Notes: generated from the sequence alone by a model not told the origin. A DNA stretch of 64,000 nt from G964291335 sp964291335 (GCA_964291335.2 OZ219748.1:1302001-1366000); one strand, 5' to 3'; positions 8,462 to 17,508 are shown, numbered from the stretch's first letter. Numbers and translations are program-made.

Positions 8462-8829
8462 AGCTTACCTCGTCAGGTTGCCGGTTTGGTTGGGGCAGCC
8501 CTTGCTGTCAGGGAAGCTGCGGCTATGGATTTTAGCAGAGAAGTTCCGGCAGGGGAATACCTTGCGGCCTGGGCTTTGACCTGCTCCGGCTGGTGGGAAC
8601 GCTCCGTTCCCGGGACAAAGTGGTAGTGGCGGTGACCGCTGCGGTAGGTCTGCTGGCCGCAGAGCGGCCGTATCTGGGCCGCCGGTTGGAGCCGCAGCCG
8701 GGGCGTTGCATACCGACCCGGTATGCTCCAGATTGGGCCGTGGCGCTGCCTCCGGGCGGTCCGGTTTCCTTGCTGACCTGTTATACACTTATATCAACGC
8801 ATGTTGGGAATACCTTCGGCGTTCCCCGG
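8462..8829. other. Intergenic region between surface protein 1 and trpD
   Basis: The divergent upstream region of two operons. On the minus strand TAAAAT near 8535 could be a -10 for the surface protein. No convincing gene is visible on either strand. Confidence 0.4.
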
Positions 8830-8858
8830 TTTACACCGCAACCCATCCCATCCATAAT
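8830..8858 (+). promoter_or_regulatory. Promoter of the trpDCFB operon
   Basis: TTTACA (8830-8835), 17-base spacer, CATAAT (8853-8858). The leader then forms a small perfect hairpin, ggggcg/cgcccc (8872-8887), just before the trpD ribosome binding site GGAG, which could affect initiation. Confidence 0.5.
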
Positions 8859-8902
8859 AGAGGTGAAACCAGGGGCGACTGCGCCCCCCGGAGCTGTGCT
8901 TG

Positions 8903-9919
8903 ATGATTGGGGAAGCCATCGCAATGGTCGTGGCCGGCCGGCCGCTCAGCCGCGAGCAGGCCGGCCAGGTAATGGCGGAAATTATGGAGGGCGAGGCGAC
9001 GCCGGCCCAGTTGGCGGCCTTTTTGACCGGGCTGCGGGTTAAGGGCGAAACCACCGGGGAAATTGCCGGCATGGCTGCGGTGATGCGGGAAAAGGCTTTG
9101 CGCGTAGCGGCGGAAGGCCCTTTGCTGGACGTGGTAGGCACCGGGGGCGATGGTAAGAATACCTTCAACATTTCTACCGCCGCCGCCTTTGTTGCCGCCG
9201 CCGCCGGGGCCCGGGTGGCCAAGCATGGCAACCGGGCCGCTTCCGGCTCCTGCGGGGCCGCCGACGTGCTGGAAGCCCTGGGGGCGCTGGTGGACCTGTC
9301 GCCGGCGGCGGTGGAACAATGCATCAACCGGGTGGGCATAGGGTTTATGCTGGCGCAGCGGTTTCATCCGGCAATGCGCCACGCCGCACCGGTGCGGCGG
9401 GAAATCGGCATTAGAACCGCATTCAACATCCTGGGCCCGCTGACCAACCCGGCCCAGGCTCAATATATGCTGCTGGGGGTAGCCTACCCGCAATTGGGGG
9501 AGCAGATGGCCGAAGCCCTCTGCCTGCTGGATATTCAGCACGCCCTGGTAGTGCATGGCCAGGACGGTATGGACGAAGTAACCCTTTCCGGCGATACGAC
9601 GGTGTGGGAGGTGCAGGAGGGGGTGGTCAACCGCTGGACTTTGGCGGTGGCCGATACCGGCCTGCCGCCCGCGCCGGCGGCGGCGCTTCAGGGCGGCAGC
9701 GCCGAAGCTAACGCCGCCACCATGCGCCGCCTGTTCCGGGGCGAGGCCGGGCCGGTGCGCGATGTTGTGCTGCTTAACAGCGGCGCCGCGCTCCTGGCCG
9801 CCAACCTGGTAAATTCGCTGCCGCAAGGTATTGAACTGGCCGCCCAGGCCATCGACAGCGGCGCCGCCCTGGCCCGGGTCGATGCGCTGGTTTCGGTGAG
9901 CCGGGAAGTGGGCGATTAG
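8903..9919 (+). CDS. trpD: Anthranilate phosphoribosyltransferase
   Basis: Joins anthranilate to PRPP, the second committed step of tryptophan synthesis. The 338-aa product has the family's helical N-terminal domain, the PRPP-binding GTGGDGKNTFNIST loop (about residue 78), and KHGNRAASGSCGAAD with the anthranilate-site residues; the length is normal. ATG 8903 is chosen, with GGAG 9 bases upstream (TTG 8900 also in frame). It is the first gene of a compact trpD-trpC-trpF-trpB cluster, 57 bp from trpC. trpE and trpG are not in the window. Confidence 0.95.
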   Translation: MIGEAIAMVVAGRPLSREQAGQVMAEIMEGEATPAQLAAFLTGLRVKGETTGEIAGMAAVMREKALRVAAEGPLLDVVGTGGDGKNTFNISTAAAFVAAAAGARVAKHGNRAASGSCGAADVLEALGALVDLSPAAVEQCINRVGIGFMLAQRFHPAMRHAAPVRREIGIRTAFNILGPLTNPAQAQYMLLGVAYPQLGEQMAEALCLLDIQHALVVHGQDGMDEVTLSGDTTVWEVQEGVVNRWTLAVADTGLPPAPAAALQGGSAEANAATMRRLFRGEAGPVRDVVLLNSGAALLAANLVNSLPQGIELAAQAIDSGAALARVDALVSVSREVGD

Positions 9920-9976
9920 CGGCCCGGCTTCCCAGTTTGCGTTGCTCTGGCGGCAATATCAGGCAGGTGGCGGAAA

Positions 9977-10786
9977 ATGCCCAGTATTCTTGATGAAATT
10001 GTAGCGGCCAAAGGGCAGGAACTGGCCCGGCAAAAGGCGGATGTCTCGCTGGCGGCGCTGCAAGCCCGGGCGGCCAGTCAGCCGCCCCCGCTGCGCCTGG
10101 CCGATGCCCTGCGAGGGGGGCTGGTACGGTTGATTGCCGAGGTTAAGCAGGCATCCCCTTCCCGAGGGTTGCTGTGCCCGGACTTCGACCCGGTGCGGCT
10201 GGCCGCTGTTTATGCCGAAAACGGCGCCGCTGCTATATCGGTCCTGACCGACCGGCGCTTCCGGGGCGAGCCGGCGCACCTGTCCAGCATCAAAGCTTCG
10301 GGCGTTTCCGGCGCTGTCCCGGTATTGCGCAAGGACTTTATCTTTGACCCTTACCAGGTATATGAGGCCCGCGCGCTGGGCGCCGATGCTTTCCTGCTGA
10401 TTGTCGCCATCCTGTCGGCGGCGCAGTTGGCTGACCTGCTGGCTTTGGGGCGGTCGCTGGGCATGGAGGCCCTGGTGGAGGTTCACGAACCGGCGGAGCT
10501 GCCGACTGCCCTGGCCGCCGGCGCCGCAATAGTCGGCATTAACAACCGGGACCTGCGCACCTTCCATACTGACCTGGCAGTTACCGAGGGGTTGGCCCCG
10601 CAGGTTCCGGGAGACCGGATAATCGTCAGCGAAAGCGGCATTTTCACCCCGGAACACCTGGCGCGGCTGGGCCGGCTGGGGGTTAATGCCGTGCTGGTGG
10701 GCGAGGCGCTGGTAACCGCCCCGAATACGGCGGCCAGGGTGCGGGAACTGACCGCTGCGGCGCCGGCCGCGCCCCGGCCATGCTGA
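9977..10786 (+). CDS. trpC: Indole-3-glycerol phosphate synthase
   Basis: Closes the indole ring in tryptophan synthesis. It is a 269-aa TIM barrel with the expected landmarks: IAEVKQASPSRG (catalytic Lys and phosphate contacts), SVLTDRRFRG, VPVLRKDFIFDPYQVYEA with the catalytic Lys, EALVEVHE, GINNRDLRTF and VSESGI. It starts at ATG 9977 behind a GGTGGCGG purine stretch. It overlaps trpF by 7 bases (ccatgctga), which implies translational coupling. Confidence 0.95.
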   Translation: MPSILDEIVAAKGQELARQKADVSLAALQARAASQPPPLRLADALRGGLVRLIAEVKQASPSRGLLCPDFDPVRLAAVYAENGAAAISVLTDRRFRGEPAHLSSIKASGVSGAVPVLRKDFIFDPYQVYEARALGADAFLLIVAILSAAQLADLLALGRSLGMEALVEVHEPAELPTALAAGAAIVGINNRDLRTFHTDLAVTEGLAPQVPGDRIIVSESGIFTPEHLARLGRLGVNAVLVGEALVTAPNTAARVRELTAAAPAAPRPC

Positions 10787-11478
10787 AAGTCAAGATTTGC
10801 GGCGTGCAGCGCCCGGCAGAGGCCCTGACCGCCGGCGCCGCCGGCGCCGACTTCATCGGTCTGGTATTCGTTCCCCGGCGTCGGCGGCGGCTGGAAAGAG
10901 CGGCGGCGGCGGAAATCGCCGCCGGTCTGCGGAGCGGCCTGGCCCACCCGCCCCGGCTGGTCGGGCTGTTCGCCGACCAGCCCCTGGCCGAGGTTAACCG
11001 AACCATTGCCGACCACCGGCTGGAGCTGGCCCAGCTTTGCGGTCAGGAATCGCCCGATTATTGCCGCCAGGTGATGGAAAAGACCGGCGCAGCGGTGATC
11101 AAGGTGGCGCATGTGGCCGCCCCGGAGTCGTCCGGCGGGCCGGTCGGCAACCCGGACACCGAAAGGTTGGCGGCCCGGCTGCGGCCCTACCAGGAGGCCG
11201 GCTGCCGCATTACCCTGGATCGGCTGGTGGAAGGTTTGCCGGGGGGTACGGGGCAAACCTTCGACTGGACGGTAGCCGCCGGCCTGGCCCGCCAGGGCTG
11301 TTCCTTTCTGCTGGCCGGGGGGCTGACGCCGGATAACGTGGCCCAGGCGGTAACCCTGGTTGGCCCCTGGGGGGTGGATGTTTCCAGCGGCGTGGAAACC
11401 GGCGGCGTGAAGGACCCGGCTAAAATACGGGCTTTCATCCAATACGCCCGCGCCGCAGTTCCCCAGTCTGAAGCGTAA
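10780..11478 (+). CDS. trpF: Phosphoribosylanthranilate isomerase
   Basis: An Amadori isomerase acting between TrpD and TrpC. The 232-aa TIM barrel begins MLKVKICGVQRPAEA, with the catalytic Cys in KICG. It also has the GADFIGLVF strand, QLCGQE, the second-half catalytic Asp in RITLDRLVEG (a slightly unusual context), LAGGLTPDNV, and VDVSSGVETGGVKD for phosphate binding. The ATG overlaps the end of trpC. Spacing to trpB is 37 bp. Confidence 0.95.
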   Translation: MLKVKICGVQRPAEALTAGAAGADFIGLVFVPRRRRRLERAAAAEIAAGLRSGLAHPPRLVGLFADQPLAEVNRTIADHRLELAQLCGQESPDYCRQVMEKTGAAVIKVAHVAAPESSGGPVGNPDTERLAARLRPYQEAGCRITLDRLVEGLPGGTGQTFDWTVAAGLARQGCSFLLAGGLTPDNVAQAVTLVGPWGVDVSSGVETGGVKDPAKIRAFIQYARAAVPQSEA

Positions 11479-11515
11479 CCCGGCTGGCCGGGGCAAACTT
11501 AACGAGGTTGAATCC

Positions 11516-12724
11516 ATGTCATTAAAAGATTCCACCGCCCGGCCCGACGCGCAGGGGCGGTTCGGCGACTTCGGCGGCAAGTTCGTTCCCGCCACTTTGA
11601 TGGCGGCCCTGTCGGAACTGGAAGCGGCCTATGATACGGTGAGGGCTGCTCCGTCTTTTCAGCAGGAGTTGAGCCGGCTGCTGGGCCACTACGTCGGCCG
11701 GCCGACGGCCCTGTACTACGCCGAAAACCTGACCCGCCATTGCGGCGGGGCTAAAATCTACCTGAAGCGGGAAGACCTGGCCCATACCGGCGCCCACAAG
11801 ATTAACAACGCTTTGGGGCAGGCTCTGCTGTGCCGGCACATGGGCAAGGAGCGCATCATCGCCGAGACGGGAGCCGGACAGCACGGCGTAGCGGCCGCTA
11901 CCGTCTGCGCTATGCTGGGGTTGCAGTGCGTGGTTTACATGGGGGCGGAAGACATCCGCCGCCAGGCCCTCAATGTCTTCCGCATGCGCTTGCTGGAGGC
12001 CGAGGTAATTGCCGTAGAGTCGGGCGCCCGCACCCTGAAGGATGCAATCAACGAAGCCCTCCGGGACTGGGTAACCAACGTGGAAACCACCCATTACCTC
12101 ATCGGCAGCGCCGTTGGCCCCCACCCCTACCCGATGCTGGTGCGCGACTTTCAGGCGGTCATCGGCCGGGAGGCCAGAGCGCAAATGCTGGAGGCCGAGG
12201 GGCGGCTGCCCGACTGCGTGGTGGCCTGCGTCGGGGGCGGCAGCAACGCCATCGGCGTTTTTTCCGGGTTCATCGATGACGAGGGGGTGGCCCTGGTGGG
12301 CGTGGAGGCCGGCGGCGAAGGCATCGCGTCGGGCCGCCACTCGGCCACCCTCAGCGCCGGCCGGCCCGGCGTATTGCACGGCTCGCTCTCCTACCTGCTC
12401 CAGGATCAACACGGTCAGGTGCGCGAAACCCACAGCATTTCCGCCGGCCTGGATTACCCGGGAGTGGGGCCGGAGCATAGTTACCTGAAGGAGACCGGCC
12501 GGGCCCGATACGTTTCGGTTACCGACGCCCAGGCCCTGGAGGGGTTCCACCTGCTGGCCCGCACTGAAGGCATCATCCCGGCCCTGGAACCGGCCCACGC
12601 CCTGTACCACGCGGCGCAGCTGGCCCGGGAACTGCCGCCGGAACAGGTTATTCTGCTGGGTCTCAGCGGCCGGGGCGACAAGGACGTGCCAACGGTGGCG
12701 GCAGCAGCGGGGATTGAGGTTTGA
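11516..12724 (+). CDS. trpB: Tryptophan synthase beta subunit
   Basis: PLP enzyme condensing indole with serine. At 402 aa it is the normal length for the TrpB1 type. The PLP lysine is in HTGAHKINN, the phosphate-binding loop is CVGGGSNAIG, and the AETGAGQHGVA segment is intact. GAGG lies 8 bases before ATG 11516. The usual partner trpA does not follow: the next gene is an unrelated hypothetical on the other strand. The alpha subunit must therefore be encoded elsewhere if the pathway is complete. Confidence 0.95.
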   Translation: MSLKDSTARPDAQGRFGDFGGKFVPATLMAALSELEAAYDTVRAAPSFQQELSRLLGHYVGRPTALYYAENLTRHCGGAKIYLKREDLAHTGAHKINNALGQALLCRHMGKERIIAETGAGQHGVAAATVCAMLGLQCVVYMGAEDIRRQALNVFRMRLLEAEVIAVESGARTLKDAINEALRDWVTNVETTHYLIGSAVGPHPYPMLVRDFQAVIGREARAQMLEAEGRLPDCVVACVGGGSNAIGVFSGFIDDEGVALVGVEAGGEGIASGRHSATLSAGRPGVLHGSLSYLLQDQHGQVRETHSISAGLDYPGVGPEHSYLKETGRARYVSVTDAQALEGFHLLARTEGIIPALEPAHALYHAAQLARELPPEQVILLGLSGRGDKDVPTVAAAAGIEV

Positions 12725-12859
12725 TAGGGAGAGTTATTAACCCGGTTGGCAGAGACCTGGCCGGCGCCGGCGCAAAGGCTGCCGGTTAACTGCCGGTTCG
12801 CTGCTGCAATGCCGTCATGATTTCCCCATTGGATAACAGCAAATTCGGCCCCCTTCGAG

Positions 12860-13207
12860 CTACCAGTGGTTCAGCACCGGGTCTTCCGGCGCAGCATAGC
12901 GGTCTTCCTGCTTCAGCCAGACGTCCACCTCGTCTTTCGGAATAATGCAACGACGGGTGCCTAGCTGGGTGGCCGGAAAGTAGAAAATCACTTTGCCGTT
13001 CTCCTCACCTACCGCCTGAGCCGGAATGGTCTCCTTTTCCGGGTTATAGGCCCAGGTCGGTATGTAAAGGCGTACACTCCTGCCGTTGAGCCGGATGTTC
13101 ACCGAAGTTTCGTGGGGGGGAGGGCCAATTTGCACGGTGTCCGGGTTGACCGGGAGGTAGTATTGCTGCCGCGGTTGGTAAACCAGCCGGTCTATCTTCT
13201 CTTGCAT
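12860..13207 (-). CDS. Conserved-looking hypothetical protein, 115 aa
   Basis: A soluble protein with no signal peptide or membrane helix, beginning MQEKIDRLVYQPRQQYYLP. The middle is predicted beta-rich (SVNIRLNGRSVRLYIPTWAY, then VIFYFPATQLGTRRCIIP) and it ends EDPVLNHW. ATG 13207 is chosen because GGAGG lies 7 bases upstream; an ATG at 13213 is too close to it. It stands alone between trpB and the SDR gene. I do not recognise the family. Confidence 0.6.
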   Translation of the reverse strand: MQEKIDRLVYQPRQQYYLPVNPDTVQIGPPPHETSVNIRLNGRSVRLYIPTWAYNPEKETIPAQAVGEENGKVIFYFPATQLGTRRCIIPKDEVDVWLKQEDRYAAPEDPVLNHW

Positions 13208-13332
13208 CGCCATTCCTCCGGGCAGTTCGGCAATTTGGGGCAATTATATTCCTGCCGGGGGCAGCGGGCAAGGTTCAGCCGTCATACTGCCGGGTATTGC
13301 CGGCTGCGGAACGGCTTTGCAGCGCCCTGTGC

Positions 13333-13338
13333 TATAAT
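13333..13338 (+). promoter_or_regulatory. Extended -10 promoter of the SDR gene
   Basis: TGC-TATAAT at 13330-13338 is an extended -10 element, about 70 bp before the SDR start. No good -35 is visible. Confidence 0.5.
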
Positions 13339-13406
13339 GCCGGCCACAGTAGCAGACTCTGGCGGCAGCCGGCCCCGGCCGGTTTGCCGGCCAGCCGGGA
13401 GGGAAT

Positions 13407-14204
13407 ATGGAGCTGGGATTAACCGATAAGGTTGCCATCGTTACCGGCGGCAGCGAGGGCATTGGCAAGGCCGCCGCCCAACGTATGGCGGAAGCGGGGG
13501 CGCGGGTGGTTATTGTGGCCCGCCGCGAGGAAACCCTGGCCCAGGCCGCCCGGGATATTCGCGCCGCCACCGAGGGCGTTGTCCTGCCGGTTTCCGCCGA
13601 CGTTTCCCGCCCCGACGCCGCTGACCGGGTGACGCAAACCGCCCTGGACAACTTTGGCCGGCTGGATATTCTGGTCAACAACGCCGGCGTCTCCATGTCC
13701 AAGCCCTTTGAGGAGGTCAGCGACGCGGACTGGGAGTATGATTTCGACCTGAAAGTGTGGGGGGCGGTACGGCTGATCCGCCGCGCCATCCCCGAGATGC
13801 GCAAGGTTGGCGGCGGGCGCATTATCAACGTAACCAACCTGGGCGGCCGCACTCCGGGGTCGGCCTCCATGCCCACTTCCATCTCCCGGGCCACCGGCAT
13901 CGCCATTACCAAGGGCCTGTCCAAAGACCTGGCCCCTGACAACATCCTGGTCAACACCGTTTGCATTGGCATCGTCAAGAGCGGCCAGCACACCCGCCGC
14001 TATGAGCGGCTGAAGGAGAGCAACGCCGACCTGACGCTGGACGAGTTCTATGCCCAAACGGCCCGGGCGCGGGGCGTGCCTCTGGGCCGCATCGCCGAAA
14101 CGGAAGAGGCCGGCGACGTAATCGCCTTCCTGGCGTCGGAGCGGGCCAGCTACCTGACCGGCATTGCCATCAACATTGACGGCGGCGCCTCTCCGGTGGT
14201 GTAG
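13407..14204 (+). CDS. SDR-family oxidoreductase with atypical active site
   Basis: A 265-aa Rossmann-fold protein. The cofactor loop TGGSEGIG is at about 14-21, VVIVARRE suggests NADP preference, and NNAG and the C-terminal GIAINIDGGAS are present. Where classical SDRs carry Tyr-x-x-x-Lys, this protein appears to read Thr-x-x-x-Arg (MPTSISRATGIAITKGLSK), so both proton-relay residues look substituted. It may be a variant subgroup or a binding protein rather than a standard dehydrogenase. Substrate unknown. ATG 13407 follows the purine stretch gggaggga. Confidence 0.8.
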   Translation: MELGLTDKVAIVTGGSEGIGKAAAQRMAEAGARVVIVARREETLAQAARDIRAATEGVVLPVSADVSRPDAADRVTQTALDNFGRLDILVNNAGVSMSKPFEEVSDADWEYDFDLKVWGAVRLIRRAIPEMRKVGGGRIINVTNLGGRTPGSASMPTSISRATGIAITKGLSKDLAPDNILVNTVCIGIVKSGQHTRRYERLKESNADLTLDEFYAQTARARGVPLGRIAETEEAGDVIAFLASERASYLTGIAINIDGGASPVV

Positions 14205-14241
14205 GGAGCCGGACGCCCACCCCCGGAAAGCAGGCCCGGCC

Positions 14242-14270
14242 AGGGGAACGCCGGAAGAGGGCGTTCCCCT
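14242..14270. terminator. Bidirectional terminator-like hairpin
   Basis: An 11-bp perfect stem aggggaacgcc/ggcgttcccct with a 7-base loop lies between the convergent SDR and methyltransferase genes. No T tract follows it, so it is a hairpin rather than a classical terminator. Confidence 0.5.
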
Positions 14271-14299
14271 CCGGCCCGCCGCTATATGGGGGGCCGGCG

Positions 14300-15331
14300 T
14301 CAGGTTGAGGTCAGAAACTCGTACTCCCTTTGCGCGAACCGGGAAGCGGGCATTTCCGCCAGGCGTTCCCGGGCTGCGGCGATTGCCAGCGCCGAATTAT
14401 CGATGCCAATCCACCGGCGGTTCAACTCCTGGGCGGCCACCAGGGTCGTGCCGGACCCGCAGAAACTATCCAGAACCAGATCGCCGGCATTGGAAGAAGT
14501 TTCAATAATGAACTTCAGCAAAGCCAGGCTTTTCTGGGTCGGGTAAACGGGATACGGCGGGTCTTTGAACTCCCAGATATCCTGCATCCGCTTCAGACGG
14601 CTTGCCGCGGCGAACACCTTGCGGCGGGGTACACCGTTGGCGGACCACTCAATCAGGCCCTGGCGGTCCAACGCATCCAGTACGTCGGGAGGGCTGCGCC
14701 AGTGGCGACCGGGGGGCGGCAGCATTCCCCGCCACCGCTGGCCGGTACTGCCCTTGACGGTTTCGCCCGGGGCGTGCAACGGAACGGTAGTATAGCGGCG
14801 GCCGTCCGGGTCGGTTTTGTTGAAACGCCGGGCCAGTTCCTCTTCCGAAACCGGAACCATCGGTTCGTTCCAGATGAGGGTGTCCGATTTGGAATAGAAC
14901 AGTATCAGGTCTTTGATATTGCCATAGCCCTTGCGCGGGAAGTTCTTGGGGTTGCACTTGATGCGGGTAATGTCGTTCCGGAAGTTTTTTTGCCCGAACA
15001 CCTCATCCAGCAGCGCCTTCACATAGTGGCCGCTCTTGCCGTCGGTATGAAGGTAAATGGCCCCTTGCGGAGCCAGCAGCTCCCGCATTACCACCAGCCG
15101 TTCTTGCAGAAAGGTCAGGTAAGCGGCGCCCACCAGGTTGTCGTGGTACGCCAGCGCGTCCCGACGGCTGCTGCTGATGGTGCTGACCCGCTCCGACCCG
15201 GCCCGGAATACGCCATTGGTGGCAAAGGGCGGGTCAATATAGATTAAGGACACCGCCCCGCGATATTCGGGCAGCAGGGAGCGCAGGGCCGGCAGGTTAT
15301 CGCCCTGAATCAGTTTGTTGGCGGAAGTCAT
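14300..15331 (-). CDS. Type II DNA methyltransferase (beta-class N4/N6)
   Basis: A 343-aa methyltransferase, presumably protecting host DNA against the endonuclease encoded just upstream. The catalytic motif IV (DPPF in YIDPPFATNG) precedes the SAM-binding motif I (DSFCGSGTT, about residue 290), which is the circular order of the beta class. Between them lies the recognition region, with a typical NFRNDITRIKCNPKNFPRK segment. The ATG overlaps the endonuclease stop (ATGA), so the two are co-translated, with the nuclease first. Confidence 0.9.
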   Translation of the reverse strand: MTSANKLIQGDNLPALRSLLPEYRGAVSLIYIDPPFATNGVFRAGSERVSTISSSRRDALAYHDNLVGAAYLTFLQERLVVMRELLAPQGAIYLHTDGKSGHYVKALLDEVFGQKNFRNDITRIKCNPKNFPRKGYGNIKDLILFYSKSDTLIWNEPMVPVSEEELARRFNKTDPDGRRYTTVPLHAPGETVKGSTGQRWRGMLPPPGRHWRSPPDVLDALDRQGLIEWSANGVPRRKVFAAASRLKRMQDIWEFKDPPYPVYPTQKSLALLKFIIETSSNAGDLVLDSFCGSGTTLVAAQELNRRWIGIDNSALAIAAARERLAEMPASRFAQREYEFLTST

Positions 15332-16113
15332 AGCTGGTACAGGAACTCACGGAGTACCAGGCTGCTCATAATATTCCGGTCTTGCAACTCGCCGGTCAGG
15401 GTTCGGTACATCCTGCTTTCGTTTTGGATATACAGGATGCCGTCAAGAACAGCGATTGGCGTAACGTTTGCCAGCCTTTCCAGGCGCAAAAGGGCGGTGC
15501 CGTCATTGAACTGGGCGTTTTGGTGTCCGCCAAAATCGGTGAGGAACTTGGCTTCGCCAATGACATACTTCCCGTTGAACCTGGCAATGAAGTCAAGGCC
15601 TTTATCCAGTTGGTAATTGAAATGCGTTTTAGCAAATGCTTTCATCGCAGCATCGCTGGCGCCCAGTACCGCATTCCCATTGCCCCCCATAAACTCTTCT
15701 ATCCCGACCGGCGATATGCCTAACGATTTGGCGTTCAACCACTTTCTAAAGAGGGGGCCGATTTTGCGATTTGTTTCCTTCGGCTCAATGGCCCGCTCAT
15801 ATATCTTGTCCAACCCCATCTCGTACAAACGCCCGCAAAGCCGGTTTACGGTCTCGGGATTGCGCTCAATGGCGCTGGCATCTCTTTTCAGGTATGCCAC
15901 ATAGGAATCTTTAATCGGGAAAAGTTCCAGGTCAAGCAGGTTCCTGATAAGGGTCAGGTTATCTTGCTGCTCAAAGGCTTCTTCAATCCCTTGCCATTTT
16001 TCCGCAGCAATATTCCTGATACCTTCCGGGATAGTTGGATACACCCGAAAAAGGTTGTCCAGGTAGTTCCGCTGGTTAGCGTACTCAATGCTTAATTCCA
16101 GCCAATGGTTCAT
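15328..16113 (-). CDS. Probable type II restriction endonuclease (Tsp45I-like)
   Basis: A 261-aa protein with an apparent PD-(D/E)xK core near its C-terminal half: KGLDFIARFNGKYVIGEAKF supplies Asp and the Glu-x-Lys pair, and GGHQNAQFNDG follows. The helical N-terminal half is likely the DNA-binding part. Position, size and the ATGA overlap with the methyltransferase support an R-M assignment; resemblance to Tsp45I-type enzymes is from memory. The start ATG has no strong ribosome binding site. TATAGT lies 6 bases before it, so the mRNA may be leaderless. Confidence 0.75.
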   Translation of the reverse strand: MNHWLELSIEYANQRNYLDNLFRVYPTIPEGIRNIAAEKWQGIEEAFEQQDNLTLIRNLLDLELFPIKDSYVAYLKRDASAIERNPETVNRLCGRLYEMGLDKIYERAIEPKETNRKIGPLFRKWLNAKSLGISPVGIEEFMGGNGNAVLGASDAAMKAFAKTHFNYQLDKGLDFIARFNGKYVIGEAKFLTDFGGHQNAQFNDGTALLRLERLANVTPIAVLDGILYIQNESRMYRTLTGELQDRNIMSSLVLREFLYQL

Positions 16114-16281
16114 TTTCCCACTATACCATCTGCCGGGCTATTGAACATCAAGCAGTTCAGCGGCCGGACGGTTTTGCATTTACGGCGGCCGGCAGATAAA
16201 ATCAGCCGGGCAGACCCCCTGCGGTCGCCATACCGGGACAGCGTAATTCGGCTGACGCTGCCCGTTCAGGAGATACCAGCC

Positions 16282-17493
16282 TTGACTACTCCCAGCTACC
16301 TTGACGAGTTTAACCCGCCCCAGCGCATTCTGTTGGGGCCCGGCCCCAGTTCGGTCAACCCGCGAGTGCTTCAGGCCATGACCCTGCCGGTTCTGGGGCA
16401 TTTGGATCCCCGGTTTTTCCGGGTTATGGACGAGGTTTGTGAAATGCTGCGGGCGGTTTACCGCACCGGGAACTTTATGACGGTTCCCTTGTCTTCCACC
16501 GGCACCGGGGCGATGGAGGCGGCGTGCGCCAACCTTCTGGAGCGGGGCGACCGGGCAGTCATCTGCCGCAACGGGTTCTTCGGCGACCGCCTGGCCGACA
16601 TTGCCCGGCGCTGCGGCGCGGAAACCTTCATCCTGGACTTTGCCTGGGGCGAACCGGTGTCCCTTCAGGCGCTGGATGATGCCCTGGCGCAGCACGGCCC
16701 GGTAAAGATGGTGGGGGTCGTCCACGCCGAAACCTCTACCGGCGTATTGACGCCCCTGCCGGAGCTAGTCAGCCTGGCGCACCGGCATAATGCTCTGGTC
16801 ATCGTGGACGCGGTTACCTCGCTGGGGGGCCATGACCTGCGGATGGATGAGTGGGACATCGATGTATGTTACAGCGGCACGCAGAAGTGTCTGGGCGCCC
16901 CGCCGGGGCTGGCGCCCATCAGCTTCGGCCCCCGGGCGGTTGCCGTAATCAATACTCGCCCCAGTCAGGTGCAGAGCTTTTACTTCAACCTGAAAGACCT
17001 GGAGAGTTACTGGAGCCAGACCCGCGCTTACCACCATACTACCCCTATATCTATGACCTATGCGCTGCGGGAGGCGCTGCGGATGCTGATGGAAGAGGGC
17101 CTGGAGCAGCGGATTCGCCGCCACGCCCGGGTAGCCGGCGCCCTGCGGGCCGGCCTGTCGGCCCTGGGTCTGGGCCTGCTGGCTGCCGAAGGCTACCGCC
17201 TGAACCCCTTGACCACGGCCCTGATTCCCGAAGGTATTGAGGATACGGCGGTGCGGGGCCGGCTGCTCGACGACTTTAACATCGAAATCGGCGGCGGCCT
17301 GGGACAGGTGCGGGGCAAGGCGTGGCGCATTGGCCTGATGGGTGAATCGGCGCGGGAAGCCAACGTCTTTGCGCTGCTGTCGGCCCTGGAGCAAATCCTG
17401 CCCGACCTGGGCTACGAGGTGGCCAGCGGCGCCAGCCTGTCGGCGGCGCAAAGGGCGCTGGCGGCCTGGGATGGCGAAGGGGTATTGCCGTAG
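16282..17493 (+). CDS. Class V aminotransferase (alanine-glyoxylate/serine-pyruvate type)
   Basis: A 403-aa fold-type I PLP enzyme. It has LLGPGPSSVNPRVL, STGTGAMEAA (cofactor phosphate), VVHAETSTG, IVDAVTSLGG with the PLP Asp, and the Schiff-base lysine in YSGTQKCLGAPPGL. The family transfers amino groups between alanine or serine and glyoxylate, or forms the large subunit of related hydrogenases. The likely link here is glyoxylate/serine metabolism, together with glcDEF and gcv in this window. TTG 16282 is chosen (AGGAG 9 bases upstream); the frame extends to 16105, but the extra 59 residues are not family-like. A transposon inserted 15 bp after the stop. Confidence 0.85.
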   Translation: MTTPSYLDEFNPPQRILLGPGPSSVNPRVLQAMTLPVLGHLDPRFFRVMDEVCEMLRAVYRTGNFMTVPLSSTGTGAMEAACANLLERGDRAVICRNGFFGDRLADIARRCGAETFILDFAWGEPVSLQALDDALAQHGPVKMVGVVHAETSTGVLTPLPELVSLAHRHNALVIVDAVTSLGGHDLRMDEWDIDVCYSGTQKCLGAPPGLAPISFGPRAVAVINTRPSQVQSFYFNLKDLESYWSQTRAYHHTTPISMTYALREALRMLMEEGLEQRIRRHARVAGALRAGLSALGLGLLAAEGYRLNPLTTALIPEGIEDTAVRGRLLDDFNIEIGGGLGQVRGKAWRIGLMGESAREANVFALLSALEQILPDLGYEVASGASLSAAQRALAAWDGEGVLP

Positions 17494-17500
17494 GGGGTAT

Positions 17501-17508
17501 ATAATTTT
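17501..17508. repeat. Target-site duplication, left copy
   Basis: ATAATTTT directly abuts the left inverted repeat of the transposon; the identical octamer is at 21271-21278. Eight bases is the duplication length reported for IS1595-family elements. Confidence 0.9.

Noticed and set aside
16105..16281. N-terminal extension of the aminotransferase
   Set aside because: The extra 59 residues are unlike the family and overlap the divergent promoter of the endonuclease; TTG 16282 has AGGAG at suitable spacing.
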